Shown here: one piece after another, positions 1 to 8,517 of the stretch
Layout of the letters: every line of letters starts with the position of its first letter
Position numbering within the stretch: the stretch's first letter is position 1
Assembly: GCF_014490665.1 (NCBI RefSeq)
Contig: NZ_CP061038.1
Span: forward strand, 2,356,001-2,420,000
Length of the DNA stretch: 64,000 nucleotides
Source of the DNA: Sphingomonas alpina
Lineage (GTDB): Bacteria; Pseudomonadota; Alphaproteobacteria; Sphingomonadales; Sphingomonadaceae
Direction of reading: 5' to 3'
The notes under the pieces: model-generated
Told to the model about the DNA's origin: nothing
Database searches by the model: none
The model's input: the letters and a program-made list of their open reading frames with translations, nothing else
Made by a program: the position numbers and the translations under genes

Positions 1-152
1 GCGGGATCGAATTTCAGGTAGCGGGTGAACAGCACGGTCGCGACATCGGCCATGCCCATCGGCATGCCGGGATGCCCGGAATTGGCGGCCTCGACGGCGT
101 CCATCGCAAGCGCGCGGATGGCATTAGCGAGATCGGTATCGGATGCGGACAT
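1..152 (-). CDS. tkt: transketolase, N-terminal fragment
   Basis: The gene runs off the left edge, so only about the first 50 codons are present. Reading leftward from the ATG at 152, the peptide begins [20 protein letters not shown] and continues with a segment containing [14 protein letters not shown]. That SGHPG..MG stretch is the N-terminal thiamine-diphosphate/substrate-binding segment typical of transketolases. The enzyme transfers two-carbon ketol units in the pentose phosphate pathway. In sphingomonads tkt commonly lies divergent to the zapA region, as here. The family assignment is firm; the rest of the protein cannot be judged. Confidence 0.9.
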   Translation of the reverse strand, partial: MSASDTDLANAIRALAMDAVEAANSGHPGMPMGMADVATVLFTRYLKFDP

Positions 153-322
153 CGGTTTCCTCGGGTTACCGGGCCCCAAAAGCTCCTGGCGCAAAAAGTC
201 TTGGTTGGGGGCAGCCGGCGAGTCGATAATGTGCGCGGTCTTTGCGGTGGCCCGAACGCTGCGTCAACCGGTGCGGTCCAAATCGATCTTGTCGCAGCGC
301 GAAGCCGTGCTATCGCAACAAC

Positions 323-508
323 ATGGCCGATGCCCCTTCTTCCGCCACCGACCGTATCGAGGTCGCCATTGCCCGGATCGAAGCCGCCATGGCTGCCCGG
401 GCCCGGGCAACCGAGGTCCTTGCCATCCGTCATGAAGCGCTGCGCAGCCGCATGATCGAAGCGATTGCGGCACTCGACGACATCATCGCGCAGGAGGATG
501 AGGACTGA
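323..508 (+). CDS. small coiled-coil-like protein upstream of zapA
   Basis: A 61-residue protein starting at ATG 323 (MADAPSSATDRIEVAIARI), rich in Ala, Glu, Arg and Ile and predicted by eye to be one long helix or coiled coil. It has no signal peptide and ends in an acidic tail (QEDED). A longer in-frame start exists at 242, but the Arg/Cys-rich extension looks non-coding. The stop TGA overlaps the ATG of zapA (TGATG), so the two are translationally coupled. Small proteins of this kind are common immediately upstream of zapA in sphingomonads. A role in cell division is inference from position only. Confidence 0.7.
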   Translation: MADAPSSATDRIEVAIARIEAAMAARARATEVLAIRHEALRSRMIEAIAALDDIIAQEDED

Positions 509-795
509 TGGCCGACGTCACGCTGACCATCGGCGACCGCCGTCACACCGTTGCCTGTCGGGATGGGGAAGAGGACCAGCTGCTTCGCATTTCCAGCATG
601 CTTGATGCGCAATGGGCAGCCGCGTCGCGTGCCGCAGGTGGCCTCAATGCCGAACGTACGATGCTGTTCATTGCGTTGATGCTCGCCGATTCGCTCGACG
701 AGGCCCAGAACCGCCCGCCCGAAGGCGTCAGCAGCGCGCTGCTCGACCGACTCGCCGACCGGTTGGAAAGCCTGGCCGAAGCACTTGAGAATTAA
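508..795 (+). CDS. zapA: cell division protein ZapA
   Basis: A 95-residue protein with the ZapA-family pattern: a short N-terminal beta strand region (MADVTLTIGDRRHTVACRDG) followed by a GEEDQLLRISSMLD segment and a long C-terminal helix (RLADRLESLAEALEN) for coiled-coil dimerisation. ZapA binds FtsZ and promotes bundling of Z-ring filaments at midcell. The start overlaps the stop of the preceding small gene. The gene is followed by 6S RNA and 5-formyltetrahydrofolate cyclo-ligase, the widely conserved proteobacterial zapA-ssrS-fau order, which strengthens the call. Confidence 0.9.
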   Translation: MADVTLTIGDRRHTVACRDGEEDQLLRISSMLDAQWAAASRAAGGLNAERTMLFIALMLADSLDEAQNRPPEGVSSALLDRLADRLESLAEALEN

Positions 796-816
796 CCTCT
801 CAATCCCTATAACAAT

Positions 817-985
817 AAGTGGCGGGCACTGCCCGGTACGAGCCTTACCGATTATCCCTGAGGCGATTATTCTTCCTAGGGGGTTGTCCCTGCGCAGGTC
901 TTGGCCTGTCGTACATGATCCCCACCTGATGCTACTGGCGTCAGAGGATATTCAGGCAAACGGCCACGGTGGTCCCGCCACAATC
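817..985 (+). ncRNA. ssrS: 6S RNA (SsrS)
   Basis: The spacer between zapA and the cyclo-ligase gene is the classical position of 6S RNA, the regulator that mimics an open promoter and binds sigma70-RNA polymerase. The ends can form a perfect closing stem: GTGGCGGG at 819-826 pairs with CCCGCCAC at 974-981. The interior is GC-rich and largely self-complementary with AT-rich bulges near the middle (for example around 852-870). The length of about 165 nt fits the family. Exact ends are estimated from the closing stem; no covariance search was possible. Confidence 0.8.
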
Positions 986-998
986 ACCGCATTTTGAT

Positions 999-1544
999 AT
1001 GATGCCCGACAAGCAAGCCGTGCGCACCGCGACGCGCGCCGCGCGCGACGCCTTTGTCGCGGCCACATGCCCCGTGATGACCCCGCCCCCCGCCTATCTG
1101 GAGCGGCTGTCGCACGGCATGACCGTGGCGTCCTATGTGCCGATGGGCAGCGAAGCCGATCCAAGCCCGCTCGCGCGCGCTGCGGTCGAAGCCGGATGCA
1201 TCATCGCCCTGCCCCATATCGTCAACCGCGCGACGCCGATGCGCTTCCTCAGCTGGGATACCGAAGCGGCGCTGATCGCAGGACCCTTCGGTCTGCACCA
1301 GCCGGCCGAACATGCCGCCGAGCTCAGCCCGGACATCATTCTTGCCCCGCTGGTCGCATTCGACCGCTCGCTCAACCGGCTCGGCCAGGGCGCCGGCTAT
1401 TATGACCGCGCGTTCCTGCGCTTTCCCGACAGCTGGCGTATCGGCATCGCCTGGTCGATACAGCAGGCCGAATCGCTACCCGTCGAGTCGTGGGACGTAC
1501 CGCTCCACGCCATCGCCACCGAAAGAGAATGGATCACCCGATGA
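999..1544 (+). CDS. 5-formyltetrahydrofolate cyclo-ligase
   Basis: About 181 residues, starting MMPDKQAVRTATRAARDAFV. It carries the family signature near the C-terminal half: FDRSLNRLGQGAGYYDRAFL, where the G-x-G-x-GYYDR loop binds ATP/substrate. The enzyme converts 5-formyl-THF to 5,10-methenyl-THF with ATP. The open frame extends upstream to 969, but that would overlap the 3' arm of 6S RNA, so the ATG pair at 999/1002 is preferred. The stop codon overlaps the ATG of the next gene (ATGA). Position directly after 6S RNA matches the ygfA/fau locus of proteobacteria. Confidence 0.9.
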   Translation: MMPDKQAVRTATRAARDAFVAATCPVMTPPPAYLERLSHGMTVASYVPMGSEADPSPLARAAVEAGCIIALPHIVNRATPMRFLSWDTEAALIAGPFGLHQPAEHAAELSPDIILAPLVAFDRSLNRLGQGAGYYDRAFLRFPDSWRIGIAWSIQQAESLPVESWDVPLHAIATEREWITR

Positions 1545-1792
1545 CGCCCAGTTGGCGCAAGCCGGTCGGCATGCTGGCAATTCTCGCGATGATCACGATC
1601 TGGGTCATACTGGTGGCGACGGCATCCGACTGGGTGGGCACGTGGCATTGGCTGCTGCAGCTTGTCTTTTACGTCGTCACCGGCATCATCTGGCTGTGGA
1701 TTCTGCCGATGCGGCGCATGCTGCTCTGGATGGAAACGGGACGCTGGCGCCAGGTGGAGACGGGCAATGCGACGCGAGTGGGTAAAAGCTGA
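1541..1792 (+). CDS. DUF2842 family small membrane protein
   Basis: An 83-residue protein from ATG 1541 (MTPSWRKPVGMLAILAMITI), with two hydrophobic membrane segments at about residues 10-28 and 36-54 and a basic C-terminus containing PMRRMLLWMETGRW. This matches the alphaproteobacterial DUF2842 family of unknown function. Its start overlaps the stop of the cyclo-ligase gene by four bases and its end overlaps the start of the DoxX gene, so the three are probably co-transcribed. Confidence 0.8.
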   Translation: MTPSWRKPVGMLAILAMITIWVILVATASDWVGTWHWLLQLVFYVVTGIIWLWILPMRRMLLWMETGRWRQVETGNATRVGKS

Positions 1793-2210
1793 CTTTCTCG
1801 CACGCGGGAGCGATGCCGCATTGCTCCTCGCGCGTGTCGTGATCGGCGCGTTCCTTGTCTGGGGCACCTGGGACAATGTCGTCAGCACCGAACGGATGAA
1901 CGAGTTCGCTGCGTTTCTGCGCCACAATCGCTTCGCGGCACCGGAGATCATGGCCCCGCTCTCGGTCTGGGCGCAGTTCCTGACCGGCATCGCGCTGATT
2001 CTCGGGCTGGCGACGCGCTGGGCCGGCCTGATCTGTACCGTCAATTTCATCGTTGCGCTGGTGATGGTCGACGCCGTGCTGGGGATCCGCGGTGCGTTTC
2101 CGTCGGTCGCGCTGATCCTGTTCGGGCTGGTCTTCGCGACGATCGGCGCCGGCGGTTTTTCGATCGATCGCTTGATCGGTCGAGATCGCGTTCAGGGCCA
2201 TTCCATCTGA
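1767..2210 (+). CDS. DoxX family membrane protein
   Basis: A 147-residue protein from ATG 1767 (MRREWVKADFLARGSDAALL). It has four hydrophobic segments and the DoxX-like pattern LLLARVVIGAFLVWGTWDNV at the first helix, then a loop containing LRHNRFAAPEIMAPLSVWAQFLTGIALILG. DoxX proteins are small quinone/thiol-redox-associated membrane proteins of uncertain biochemical role. The first 26 bases overlap the end of the DUF2842 gene in another frame. Upstream in-frame starts (1662) lie inside the DUF2842 coding sequence and are unlikely. Confidence 0.8.
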   Translation: MRREWVKADFLARGSDAALLLARVVIGAFLVWGTWDNVVSTERMNEFAAFLRHNRFAAPEIMAPLSVWAQFLTGIALILGLATRWAGLICTVNFIVALVMVDAVLGIRGAFPSVALILFGLVFATIGAGGFSIDRLIGRDRVQGHSI

Positions 2211-2214
2211 GGAA

Positions 2215-2291
<77 letters not shown>

Positions 2292-2348
2292 TTATGAAGC
2301 GTGAGGCGCGGCACCTAAGCGAGGTGCCCTACCCTGTCAACAGACTGT

Positions 2349-3593
2349 TTAGCCTTCGGGCAAATCATTCCGTCCGCGGCGCTTGCGCTGCTGCGTCAAC
2401 GTGCCGTGTTCGAACAGGAAACCGGCGATATCGGGCTTGCCCGCCGCGCCGATCACGGTCTGCAGGATGATCAGCAGCGGCACCGCAAGCAGGGCGCCGG
2501 TCGTGCCCCATACCCATCCCCAAAAACTCAAGGAGATGAGAATCAGAATCGGGTTGATGGTCAGCCGGTGCCCAACGATGAACGGCGTCACCGCATTCGC
2601 CTCGATCAGATGCGCGCCGATCATGATGATCGCGGGCAGCACCGCGACCCACACATCCTGGAACGTCATCAGCCCGCCGAGCAGCAACAGCATCGCCGCG
2701 ATGATCGGTCCGAAATAGGGCACGTAGTTGAGCAAGGCGACGATGCCGCCCCACATGAGCGGGAACGGCATGTCGAGCAGCCATAATGTGAAGGCTATGA
2801 CCAGGCCGAGCGACAGATTGATCACCGTGATCGTGCCGAGATAGGCCGACACATCGTCGACCACGTCCTGAATGACCCGCGCGGTCGCCATCGCGCCGCC
2901 AAAGCTCGACCGGCTGGTGATCGTCTTCTTGCGCAGCCGGGTCCAGCCGGAAAGGAAGAAATAGACCACCAGGATCGCAAAGAAGACCTGGATGATCAAT
3001 GTCGGCGCCGAGGTCGCGGCGAGTTCCAGAATCGAATTGGGCGGTGTCGCGGCGACGGTCTGCGGCTGGCGCACCGCGTCGTTCGCGGCAAGCTGACGTA
3101 CCGTGCGGTTGATGTATTTTTCCAGGGTCGAATAGAGATCCAGCACTGGCTGGATGTTCATCTGGATACGGTCGATCCGGTCGGGCAATTTGCGGAAGAA
3201 TTCGGTCGCCGGCACGATGATCGCCGCCAGCGCGATATTCGCAGCGACCAGGAACAGCAGCACGCAGGTCAGCGCCGCCAGCGCAGACGGCACATGATGC
3301 CGCTCGAGCCATTCCAGCACCGGCACCAGCGCGATCGCAATGACCAGCGCAGCGGTGGTCGGCAGGAAGAATTCCGCCCCGGCCTTCAGGGCGAAGGGCA
3401 GCGCCAGCGCCAGGCCGATGCCGCAGATCAGGGTCAGGGCGGCAAGCAGGCGATCGCGGCGCATCGCGATCCGCGAATCCTCGCCCGCTTCGACCGTGCC
3501 GACCAGCGGCAGGCCGAACGCGCCGAATGTCGACGCCGGCGTGATCACCGGCGGCTCGATCGGCTTCTGTTCTTCCGTCGCCTTGTCCGCCAC
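2349..3593 (-). CDS. AI-2E family transporter (PerM-like permease)
   Basis: A 414-residue protein from a GTG start at 3593 (MADKATEEQKPIEPP). After a soluble N-terminus of about 45 residues there are paired hydrophobic helices (about 50-90), a long central soluble region, then a cluster of helices toward the C-terminus. The C-terminal half contains the family-typical GLVIAFTLWLLDMPFPLMWG and LLNYVPYFGPIIAAM stretch. The AI-2E/UPF0118 family includes autoinducer-2 exporters and Na+/H+ antiporters, so the substrate is open. The C-terminal cytosolic tail is basic (TQQRKRRGRND). A Pro/Glu-rich N-terminal extension is often seen in sphingomonad homologues. Confidence 0.88.
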   Translation of the reverse strand: MADKATEEQKPIEPPVITPASTFGAFGLPLVGTVEAGEDSRIAMRRDRLLAALTLICGIGLALALPFALKAGAEFFLPTTAALVIAIALVPVLEWLERHHVPSALAALTCVLLFLVAANIALAAIIVPATEFFRKLPDRIDRIQMNIQPVLDLYSTLEKYINRTVRQLAANDAVRQPQTVAATPPNSILELAATSAPTLIIQVFFAILVVYFFLSGWTRLRKKTITSRSSFGGAMATARVIQDVVDDVSAYLGTITVINLSLGLVIAFTLWLLDMPFPLMWGGIVALLNYVPYFGPIIAAMLLLLGGLMTFQDVWVAVLPAIIMIGAHLIEANAVTPFIVGHRLTINPILILISLSFWGWVWGTTGALLAVPLLIILQTVIGAAGKPDIAGFLFEHGTLTQQRKRRGRNDLPEG

Positions 3594-3762
3594 TTCTTAC
3601 CTGCCCCTCGCTATTCTCAGCGACACTAGCCTCAATTCCCGCGGCTTGTAATCCCGATCCGCTGCGCCAAATCGGAGGACAGCCATCGCGGCCGATACAG
3701 CTACCACGCAAGTTGTCGTGATGGATGGTCGCGGGATATCATCTGCGCGCGCACCTATTCGG

Positions 3763-5127
3763 CTACCAACGAAAAGGCGGACGGTCTTTCCATAAAACCC
3801 AGCGCGACCGTTCGCGCCGCGGCCGATCGCCGATGGCAAGGTCCGCTTCCTCGTTTTCGGCGATATCATATACATGCAGAAAACCGGAATAAGACCCCAA
3901 CAGCAATTGCTTGCTCTTGGGGCAGTAATCGATCGATGACGCACTGGAACCGAAACACTGCCTCGCTAAAATTTCCCCATCAGGTGTCACGATGTTGAGA
4001 TAACCCGCACCTGCCAAGGCAAAGGCGCCGGAGGCGTGACCGGCAACGTCGGCAGGCAGCCAGGTGGAGGCATAGACCCGCAAGGCCCCGTCAATCTCCC
4101 TGGTCAGATCGGTTTCTTGATAGGGCTCGGTGACGATCCCCTCGACTGCGGCAATCCGCGCCCCGAGCGTTCTCCCATGGTAAAAATGGCAGGAATTGAG
4201 CGCAACAAAACCACCATCGTCGGAAAAACATGCGTTATGGGGATATTCGCTGATGTATCCGAGCGCCGCCCAGCGTCGTACCCTGCCGGGACCATCGATC
4301 GCATCGATGTAGTGCCCATAGCATTGCGAACCATAAGCGATGAAACAGCCATCGGGTGATAGCGCGCAATGCATCATGCTGTCGGACCAGCCGCCATCTG
4401 CTTCGTCTTCATCGGGGTCGTCGTCTTCTTCGCGCCGCTCCGCCAGAAAAGCATCATCAGGATAGACTCTGTCCCAATGTGCGCCGCCATCCGGCAGGAC
4501 GTGCCCCAGCCAGACATGGGCGTCGTCCTGGCAAAAGGCGATACGCAAGCCGTCCTCGCTGATATGGATATCGTCGAGCGCGCCGGGCTCGATACCCTCC
4601 GGCCAGGGCAGTTCCGCCACAACCGCGCCGTCAAAGCCCCGGGAAATCGCGAACCCCCGCGCGCGAACCAGCAACAACAGCTCGTGATCCCGGCTTGTGG
4701 CGGCAGCCAGTATCTCCGGCAGCTCGACCGTTTCATTGCCGGTGATACGCAGTGTCGGCCCGGGTCGATAACTTGATCCCAGACGCACCAGATAGTCATC
4801 CGGGCCCAGTATCACCGCACAGCTGAGATTCTGCCCCGCTTCATCGAGCAGCGGAATGAACGGCTCATGTGCCGGATCAAACAGGTTGCGGGCGGCACCA
4901 TATTGACCGTCGCGATGGAGCCGCTCGACCTGGCCGATGACCTTGCCGGCAAGATCCAGGTCACGCGAGTCACCTGGCCAATCGTCAGGCACAGCCCGTC
5001 CGGCGCGTTGGTCGGCAATGAACCCGTTAATTCGTCGCGCATAATCACGCCCGGGCCGATTCCAGCGCTCGGCAATAGCGTCATCCTTTTCCCCGGCGCG
5101 GTTCTTCTTGTTCCAGCCAAACACCAT
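3763..5127 (-). CDS. hypothetical protein, beta-propeller (WD40-like)
   Basis: A 454-residue cytoplasmic-looking protein with no signal peptide. The ATG at 5127 is preceded by GGAGGA at a good distance. Repeating short segments of the type DGLRIAFCQDDAHVWLGHV, SPDGCFIAYGSQC, SDDGGFVALNS and KSKQLLLGSYSGFLHVYDI look like blades of a WD40-type propeller from about residue 100 to 430. An acidic patch (EEDDDPDEDEADGG) lies near residue 235. The N-terminus is charged and helical. I do not recognise a specific family. It stands alone, between the AI-2E permease and the glpK pair, so context gives no function. Protein-protein scaffolding is only a guess from the fold. Confidence 0.6.
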   Translation of the reverse strand: MVFGWNKKNRAGEKDDAIAERWNRPGRDYARRINGFIADQRAGRAVPDDWPGDSRDLDLAGKVIGQVERLHRDGQYGAARNLFDPAHEPFIPLLDEAGQNLSCAVILGPDDYLVRLGSSYRPGPTLRITGNETVELPEILAAATSRDHELLLLVRARGFAISRGFDGAVVAELPWPEGIEPGALDDIHISEDGLRIAFCQDDAHVWLGHVLPDGGAHWDRVYPDDAFLAERREEDDDPDEDEADGGWSDSMMHCALSPDGCFIAYGSQCYGHYIDAIDGPGRVRRWAALGYISEYPHNACFSDDGGFVALNSCHFYHGRTLGARIAAVEGIVTEPYQETDLTREIDGALRVYASTWLPADVAGHASGAFALAGAGYLNIVTPDGEILARQCFGSSASSIDYCPKSKQLLLGSYSGFLHVYDIAENEEADLAIGDRPRRERSRWVLWKDRPPFRW

Positions 5128-5399
5128 CCGGATGGTCCTCCACTTGCGCCGAGCCAGTCCCCTGACTTCAACGCTTTCTCTCGCTCGGATCTGCTATTCG
5201 ACTACCCGTGGTTGATGGGAAAAGCGATGCGATCCAGCATGAATTCCGCGGACGGCTATCGCAAGCGATGCTGTCGCCGTGCCGGTTGTCGCGGTTGATT
5301 ATCGTGGGATATGGTCGTTCCGCGCCATGCCGATAAAGGCAGCGGGATGGGGAGAGCGTTGATGCGGTGTGGGCTCGATCGACAAGGGGTTCGCGCGAG

Positions 5400-5771
5400 A
5401 TGAAGGCGCTGCGCATCATTGCGATCATCGGCGCAATTCTGCTCATGGCCGGCGAGGCGTATCGATCCTGGGGCGCCGGGCGGCCGGTCGCATTCTGGAT
5501 GGACGATATGCTGGCCGGCGCGATGATGATCGCCGCCGCGATCGCCGTCGGCCGTCCGACGCGCGCGACGCGATCCTTCTTTTCCGCGTCCTGGGGTGTG
5601 GCCGTGGGCATGCTGTACGGCAGCTTCTTCGGCAAACTATTCGATCCGGCCAGCACAAATCCGGGCAATTTCCCGCTGGGTCTTTTGACCGCATTGATCG
5701 GCCTGGCCTTCATTCTCGCAATCGGCGGCCTGATCGCCAGTATCCTGCTCTCAGACAAGGCCACGACATGA
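5400..5771 (+). CDS. small integral membrane protein coupled to glpK
   Basis: A 123-residue protein from ATG 5400 (MKALRIIAIIGAILLMAGEA) with four hydrophobic segments (about residues 4-22, 36-52, 63-80 and 92-115), ending in a short cytoplasmic tail. No known motif is recognised. The stop overlaps the ATG of glpK (ATGA at 5768-5771), so translation is coupled. It does not resemble GlpF: it lacks NPA motifs and is too short. Its pairing with glycerol kinase suggests a membrane role near glycerol use, but that is inference from the overlap alone. Confidence 0.65.
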   Translation: MKALRIIAIIGAILLMAGEAYRSWGAGRPVAFWMDDMLAGAMMIAAAIAVGRPTRATRSFFSASWGVAVGMLYGSFFGKLFDPASTNPGNFPLGLLTALIGLAFILAIGGLIASILLSDKATT

Positions 5772-7243
5772 GCGACCTGATCCTGGTCATCGACGAAGGC
5801 ACGACCTCGACCCGCGCCATGCTTTTCGCTCCCGACGGCAAGTGCCTGGCCAGCAAGGCCGCTGAACTCACCCAGCATTATCCTGAGCCGGGCCGCGTCG
5901 AACATGATGCTGCTGAAATCTGGGAGCGAACCCTGGCGGTCACCCGCGCGATGGTCGATCAGGCCGGCGGCGCGGAGCGGATCGCCGCGATCGGCATCAC
6001 CAACCAGCGCGAAACGGTGGTGTTCTGGGACCGCGAGAGCGGCGAGCCGCTTGCCCCGGCGATCGTCTGGCAGGACCGGCGTACCGCCGCGATCTGCCGC
6101 GACCTGCGCGAAGCCGGGCATGAGCCCGCCGTGCAGGCCAAGACCGGGTTGCTGCTCGACCCCTATTTCTCTGGGTCGAAGATCGGCTGGGCGATGCAGA
6201 ACTGGCCGCAGCTGAAGGAGGCCGGAAACCGCCTCGCCATCGGCACGATCGAAAGCTGGCTGATCTGGAAACTCACTGCCGGGGAAAATGGGGCCGGCGT
6301 GCACATCACCGATGCGACCAACGCCAGCCGCACCGCGCTGATGGCGATCGGCAGCGGGCATTGGGACGATGGGCTGATCGAATTGTTCGGCGCCCCGCGC
6401 AAGGCGCTGCCCGAGATCGTCGATTGCGCCGGCCGGTTCGGCGAAACGACGCTATTCGGCGCGCCGATCCCGATCTGCGGCATCGCCGGTGACCAGCAGG
6501 CCGCGACGATCGGTCAGTCCTGCCTCAAGCCCGGCGAGACAAAAGCGACTTTCGGCACCGGCGCTTTCGTGCTGACTCAGGCTGGACCGACCCCGCCGAC
6601 CTCGCGCAACCGGCTGCTCTCGACCATCGTCTGGCAATTGGGCGGGCGTCGCGCCTATGCGCTGGAGGGGTCGGTGTTCGTCGCGGGCAGCCTGATCAAA
6701 TGGCTGCGCGACGAGATCGGCTTGATCGGCACCGCCGCCGAAACCGAAGCGCTGGCGCGTGGCGTGCCCGACAATGGCGGCGTCTATCTCGTGCCCGCGC
6801 TCTCGGGGCTTGGCGCGCCGTGGTGGCAGCCCGAGGCGCGCGGGGCACTGTCCGGGCTCAGCTTCTCGACCAGCAAGGCGCATATCGTCCGTGCCGCGCT
6901 CGAGGCGATGGCGCATCAGGCGCACGATCTGAAGACCGCCTTTGCCGCCGATGGCGTCGACTGGCAGAGCGTTCGCATCGATGGCGGCATGGTCGCCAAT
7001 GACTGGATGGCGCAGGATCTTGCCGACATGCTCGGCGTATCGGTGGAACGCCCGAAATTCGCCGAGACCACTGCGCTGGGCGCGGCGATGCTGGCGGGGG
7101 TTGGGTGCGGCCTATTCGACGGACTCGAAGCGGCGAGCGTCATGCGCGGCAGCGTCGAGACGTTCGAGCCGGCGATCGATGCCGACATACGTGCGGCAAG
7201 GCTGGCCGGTTGGAAAACGGCGGTCGACAAGGTGGTCGGCTGA
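5768..7243 (+). CDS. glpK: glycerol kinase
   Basis: A 491-residue FGGY-family kinase, close to the usual 495-505. The N-terminal ATP-binding motif is LVIDEGTTSTRAM (residues 6-18). This is followed by the glycerol kinase segments THYPEPG-like TQHYPEPGRVEHDAAEIW, ITNQRETVVFWD and IVWQDRRTA. The C-terminal domain has GLGAPWWQPEARGALSGLSF and RIDGGMVANDWMAQDLADML. GlpK phosphorylates glycerol to glycerol-3-phosphate in the cytosol. No glpF, glpD or glpR is visible beside it; only the small membrane protein is coupled to it. A much longer in-frame open frame upstream lies over that membrane protein and is not the start. Confidence 0.95.
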   Translation: MSDLILVIDEGTTSTRAMLFAPDGKCLASKAAELTQHYPEPGRVEHDAAEIWERTLAVTRAMVDQAGGAERIAAIGITNQRETVVFWDRESGEPLAPAIVWQDRRTAAICRDLREAGHEPAVQAKTGLLLDPYFSGSKIGWAMQNWPQLKEAGNRLAIGTIESWLIWKLTAGENGAGVHITDATNASRTALMAIGSGHWDDGLIELFGAPRKALPEIVDCAGRFGETTLFGAPIPICGIAGDQQAATIGQSCLKPGETKATFGTGAFVLTQAGPTPPTSRNRLLSTIVWQLGGRRAYALEGSVFVAGSLIKWLRDEIGLIGTAAETEALARGVPDNGGVYLVPALSGLGAPWWQPEARGALSGLSFSTSKAHIVRAALEAMAHQAHDLKTAFAADGVDWQSVRIDGGMVANDWMAQDLADMLGVSVERPKFAETTALGAAMLAGVGCGLFDGLEAASVMRGSVETFEPAIDADIRAARLAGWKTAVDKVVG

Positions 7244-7374
7244 CCCGCTGAAGCGTGTCACCGCTTGCCGGACTTGCCGCGGCACGCTCCTTCTCTTTGT
7301 CGAAAGCAGGATCGCCGCAGCGCTACCGGCGCAGGTGTCTCATGTGGCGCGGGATGCGCCGGGGCCTCTGACTT

Positions 7375-8499
7375 TCAGCGAAAGCGCACCACAACGTTGG
7401 ACGCAGGCCATTCGTGGGACTTGCGCGTCGGTCCCGCCGATTGCCACGGCTTGCTGCCAAGCGCGCCGATATCGTCATACCGGCCGATCTCGGTATAACT
7501 ATCGATCACGAAGGGAATGCCCTCCGCCTTGAGCGGATCCAGCCCGTTCGCGACGTGCAGATGAAGATGCGGGCCGGTCGTGTCGCCGCTGAAGCCCAGC
7601 GCGCCGATCGCCTGCCCGCGACGGACTCGCTGCCCGACCTTCACCTGGATACTGCCCGGCCGCAGATGCTCGTAGAAAGCGTAGCGGCCCTGCCCCAGGT
7701 CGAGCGCGACATAATTGCCCGATCCATCGCCGAGCACATGATCGGGATTGCGGGCGATCGAGGCGCTTTCCACCATCCCGTCACGCACTGCCGCAACGCG
7801 CGCGTCGGCGCCGGCCAGGACCGGCGCATCATAGCCGATCGCATCCACGGCGCGATCAGGATCACCTCGCGTCGTGCGCCCGGCATCGTCGAGGCCGACC
7901 CAGTCGATCGCGTAACGTCCGGGAATGCGCGCCTTGCCGTCCAGCGTATAGACCACCCGGCGATGGCCGCGCGGCCAGTCCGGTGACTGCACCGCCGCCC
8001 AGGGGCCCGCTGCCAGCGGCGGCGCGAGCGTCACGGCCGCGGCCTGGTTCACCGCAACCGCCGGGATTTCGAGACGCAACGGGCACGTCTCGCAGGCCGC
8101 GACATAATCCACAGTGTGGCCGATCCGCCGCGGCAATGGTCCGCTCAGTTCGACATAGAGGACAGCCCTTGCACCTGGCTGGATCGTCACCCGCGCGGAA
8201 CTCGGGTCGTCCCTGGTCCCGGAGAGCGGGATCAGATGCGTCAGCAGCGGGCGGCGGCTGAAGCTCCTGAGGATTTTGCCGGTATCGGCATCGGTGACGA
8301 GAATCCCGCGCACTGCCAACGGCACCGTGGCGAAATTCGTCAGATGAAGCTCGTAACGGACCGCTTTTCCGCCATCGGTCGCGACGATCTGCGGAAGCTG
8401 CGGCACACTGACATCGAACGATTCGGACAGCGGCTCGCTTGCCGCCACCCCCAGCAAGGCCGGAGCAACGCAAAGCATGAGCCGACGGAAAAATCGCAT
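7375..8499 (-). CDS. secreted M23 family peptidase-like protein
   Basis: A 374-residue protein with a signal peptide (RFFRRLMLCVAPALLGVAAS). Residues 25-215 form a region rich in beta strands. The C-terminal LytM/M23 domain (about 215-340) contains RYAIDWVGLD, GDGSGNYVALDLG, VGQRVRRGQAIGALGFSGDTTGPHLHLHV. The HLHLH motif supplies two zinc/catalytic histidines. The usual first HxxxD zinc ligand is represented by RYAID, where the His is replaced, a variation seen in some exported M23-like proteins. It probably acts on or senses peptidoglycan in the periplasm; catalytic activity is uncertain. It is convergent with glpK and lies downstream of the acyl-CoA ligase on the same strand. Confidence 0.85.
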   Translation of the reverse strand: MRFFRRLMLCVAPALLGVAASEPLSESFDVSVPQLPQIVATDGGKAVRYELHLTNFATVPLAVRGILVTDADTGKILRSFSRRPLLTHLIPLSGTRDDPSSARVTIQPGARAVLYVELSGPLPRRIGHTVDYVAACETCPLRLEIPAVAVNQAAAVTLAPPLAAGPWAAVQSPDWPRGHRRVVYTLDGKARIPGRYAIDWVGLDDAGRTTRGDPDRAVDAIGYDAPVLAGADARVAAVRDGMVESASIARNPDHVLGDGSGNYVALDLGQGRYAFYEHLRPGSIQVKVGQRVRRGQAIGALGFSGDTTGPHLHLHVANGLDPLKAEGIPFVIDSYTEIGRYDDIGALGSKPWQSAGPTRKSHEWPASNVVVRFR

Positions 8500-8517
8500 C
8501 GACGCGGTCTAACCGCG

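Noticed and set aside
2365..3711. Long open frame overlapping the AI-2E permease gene on the same strand
   Set aside because: It is rich in Arg, Ala and Gly with no domain pattern and lies in another frame of a clear membrane protein; a by-product of high GC.
5369..5767. 624-residue in-frame N-terminal extension of glycerol kinase
   Set aside because: The extension covers the small membrane protein in another frame and is Arg/Gly-rich; the ATG at 5768 gives the normal GlpK N-terminus.
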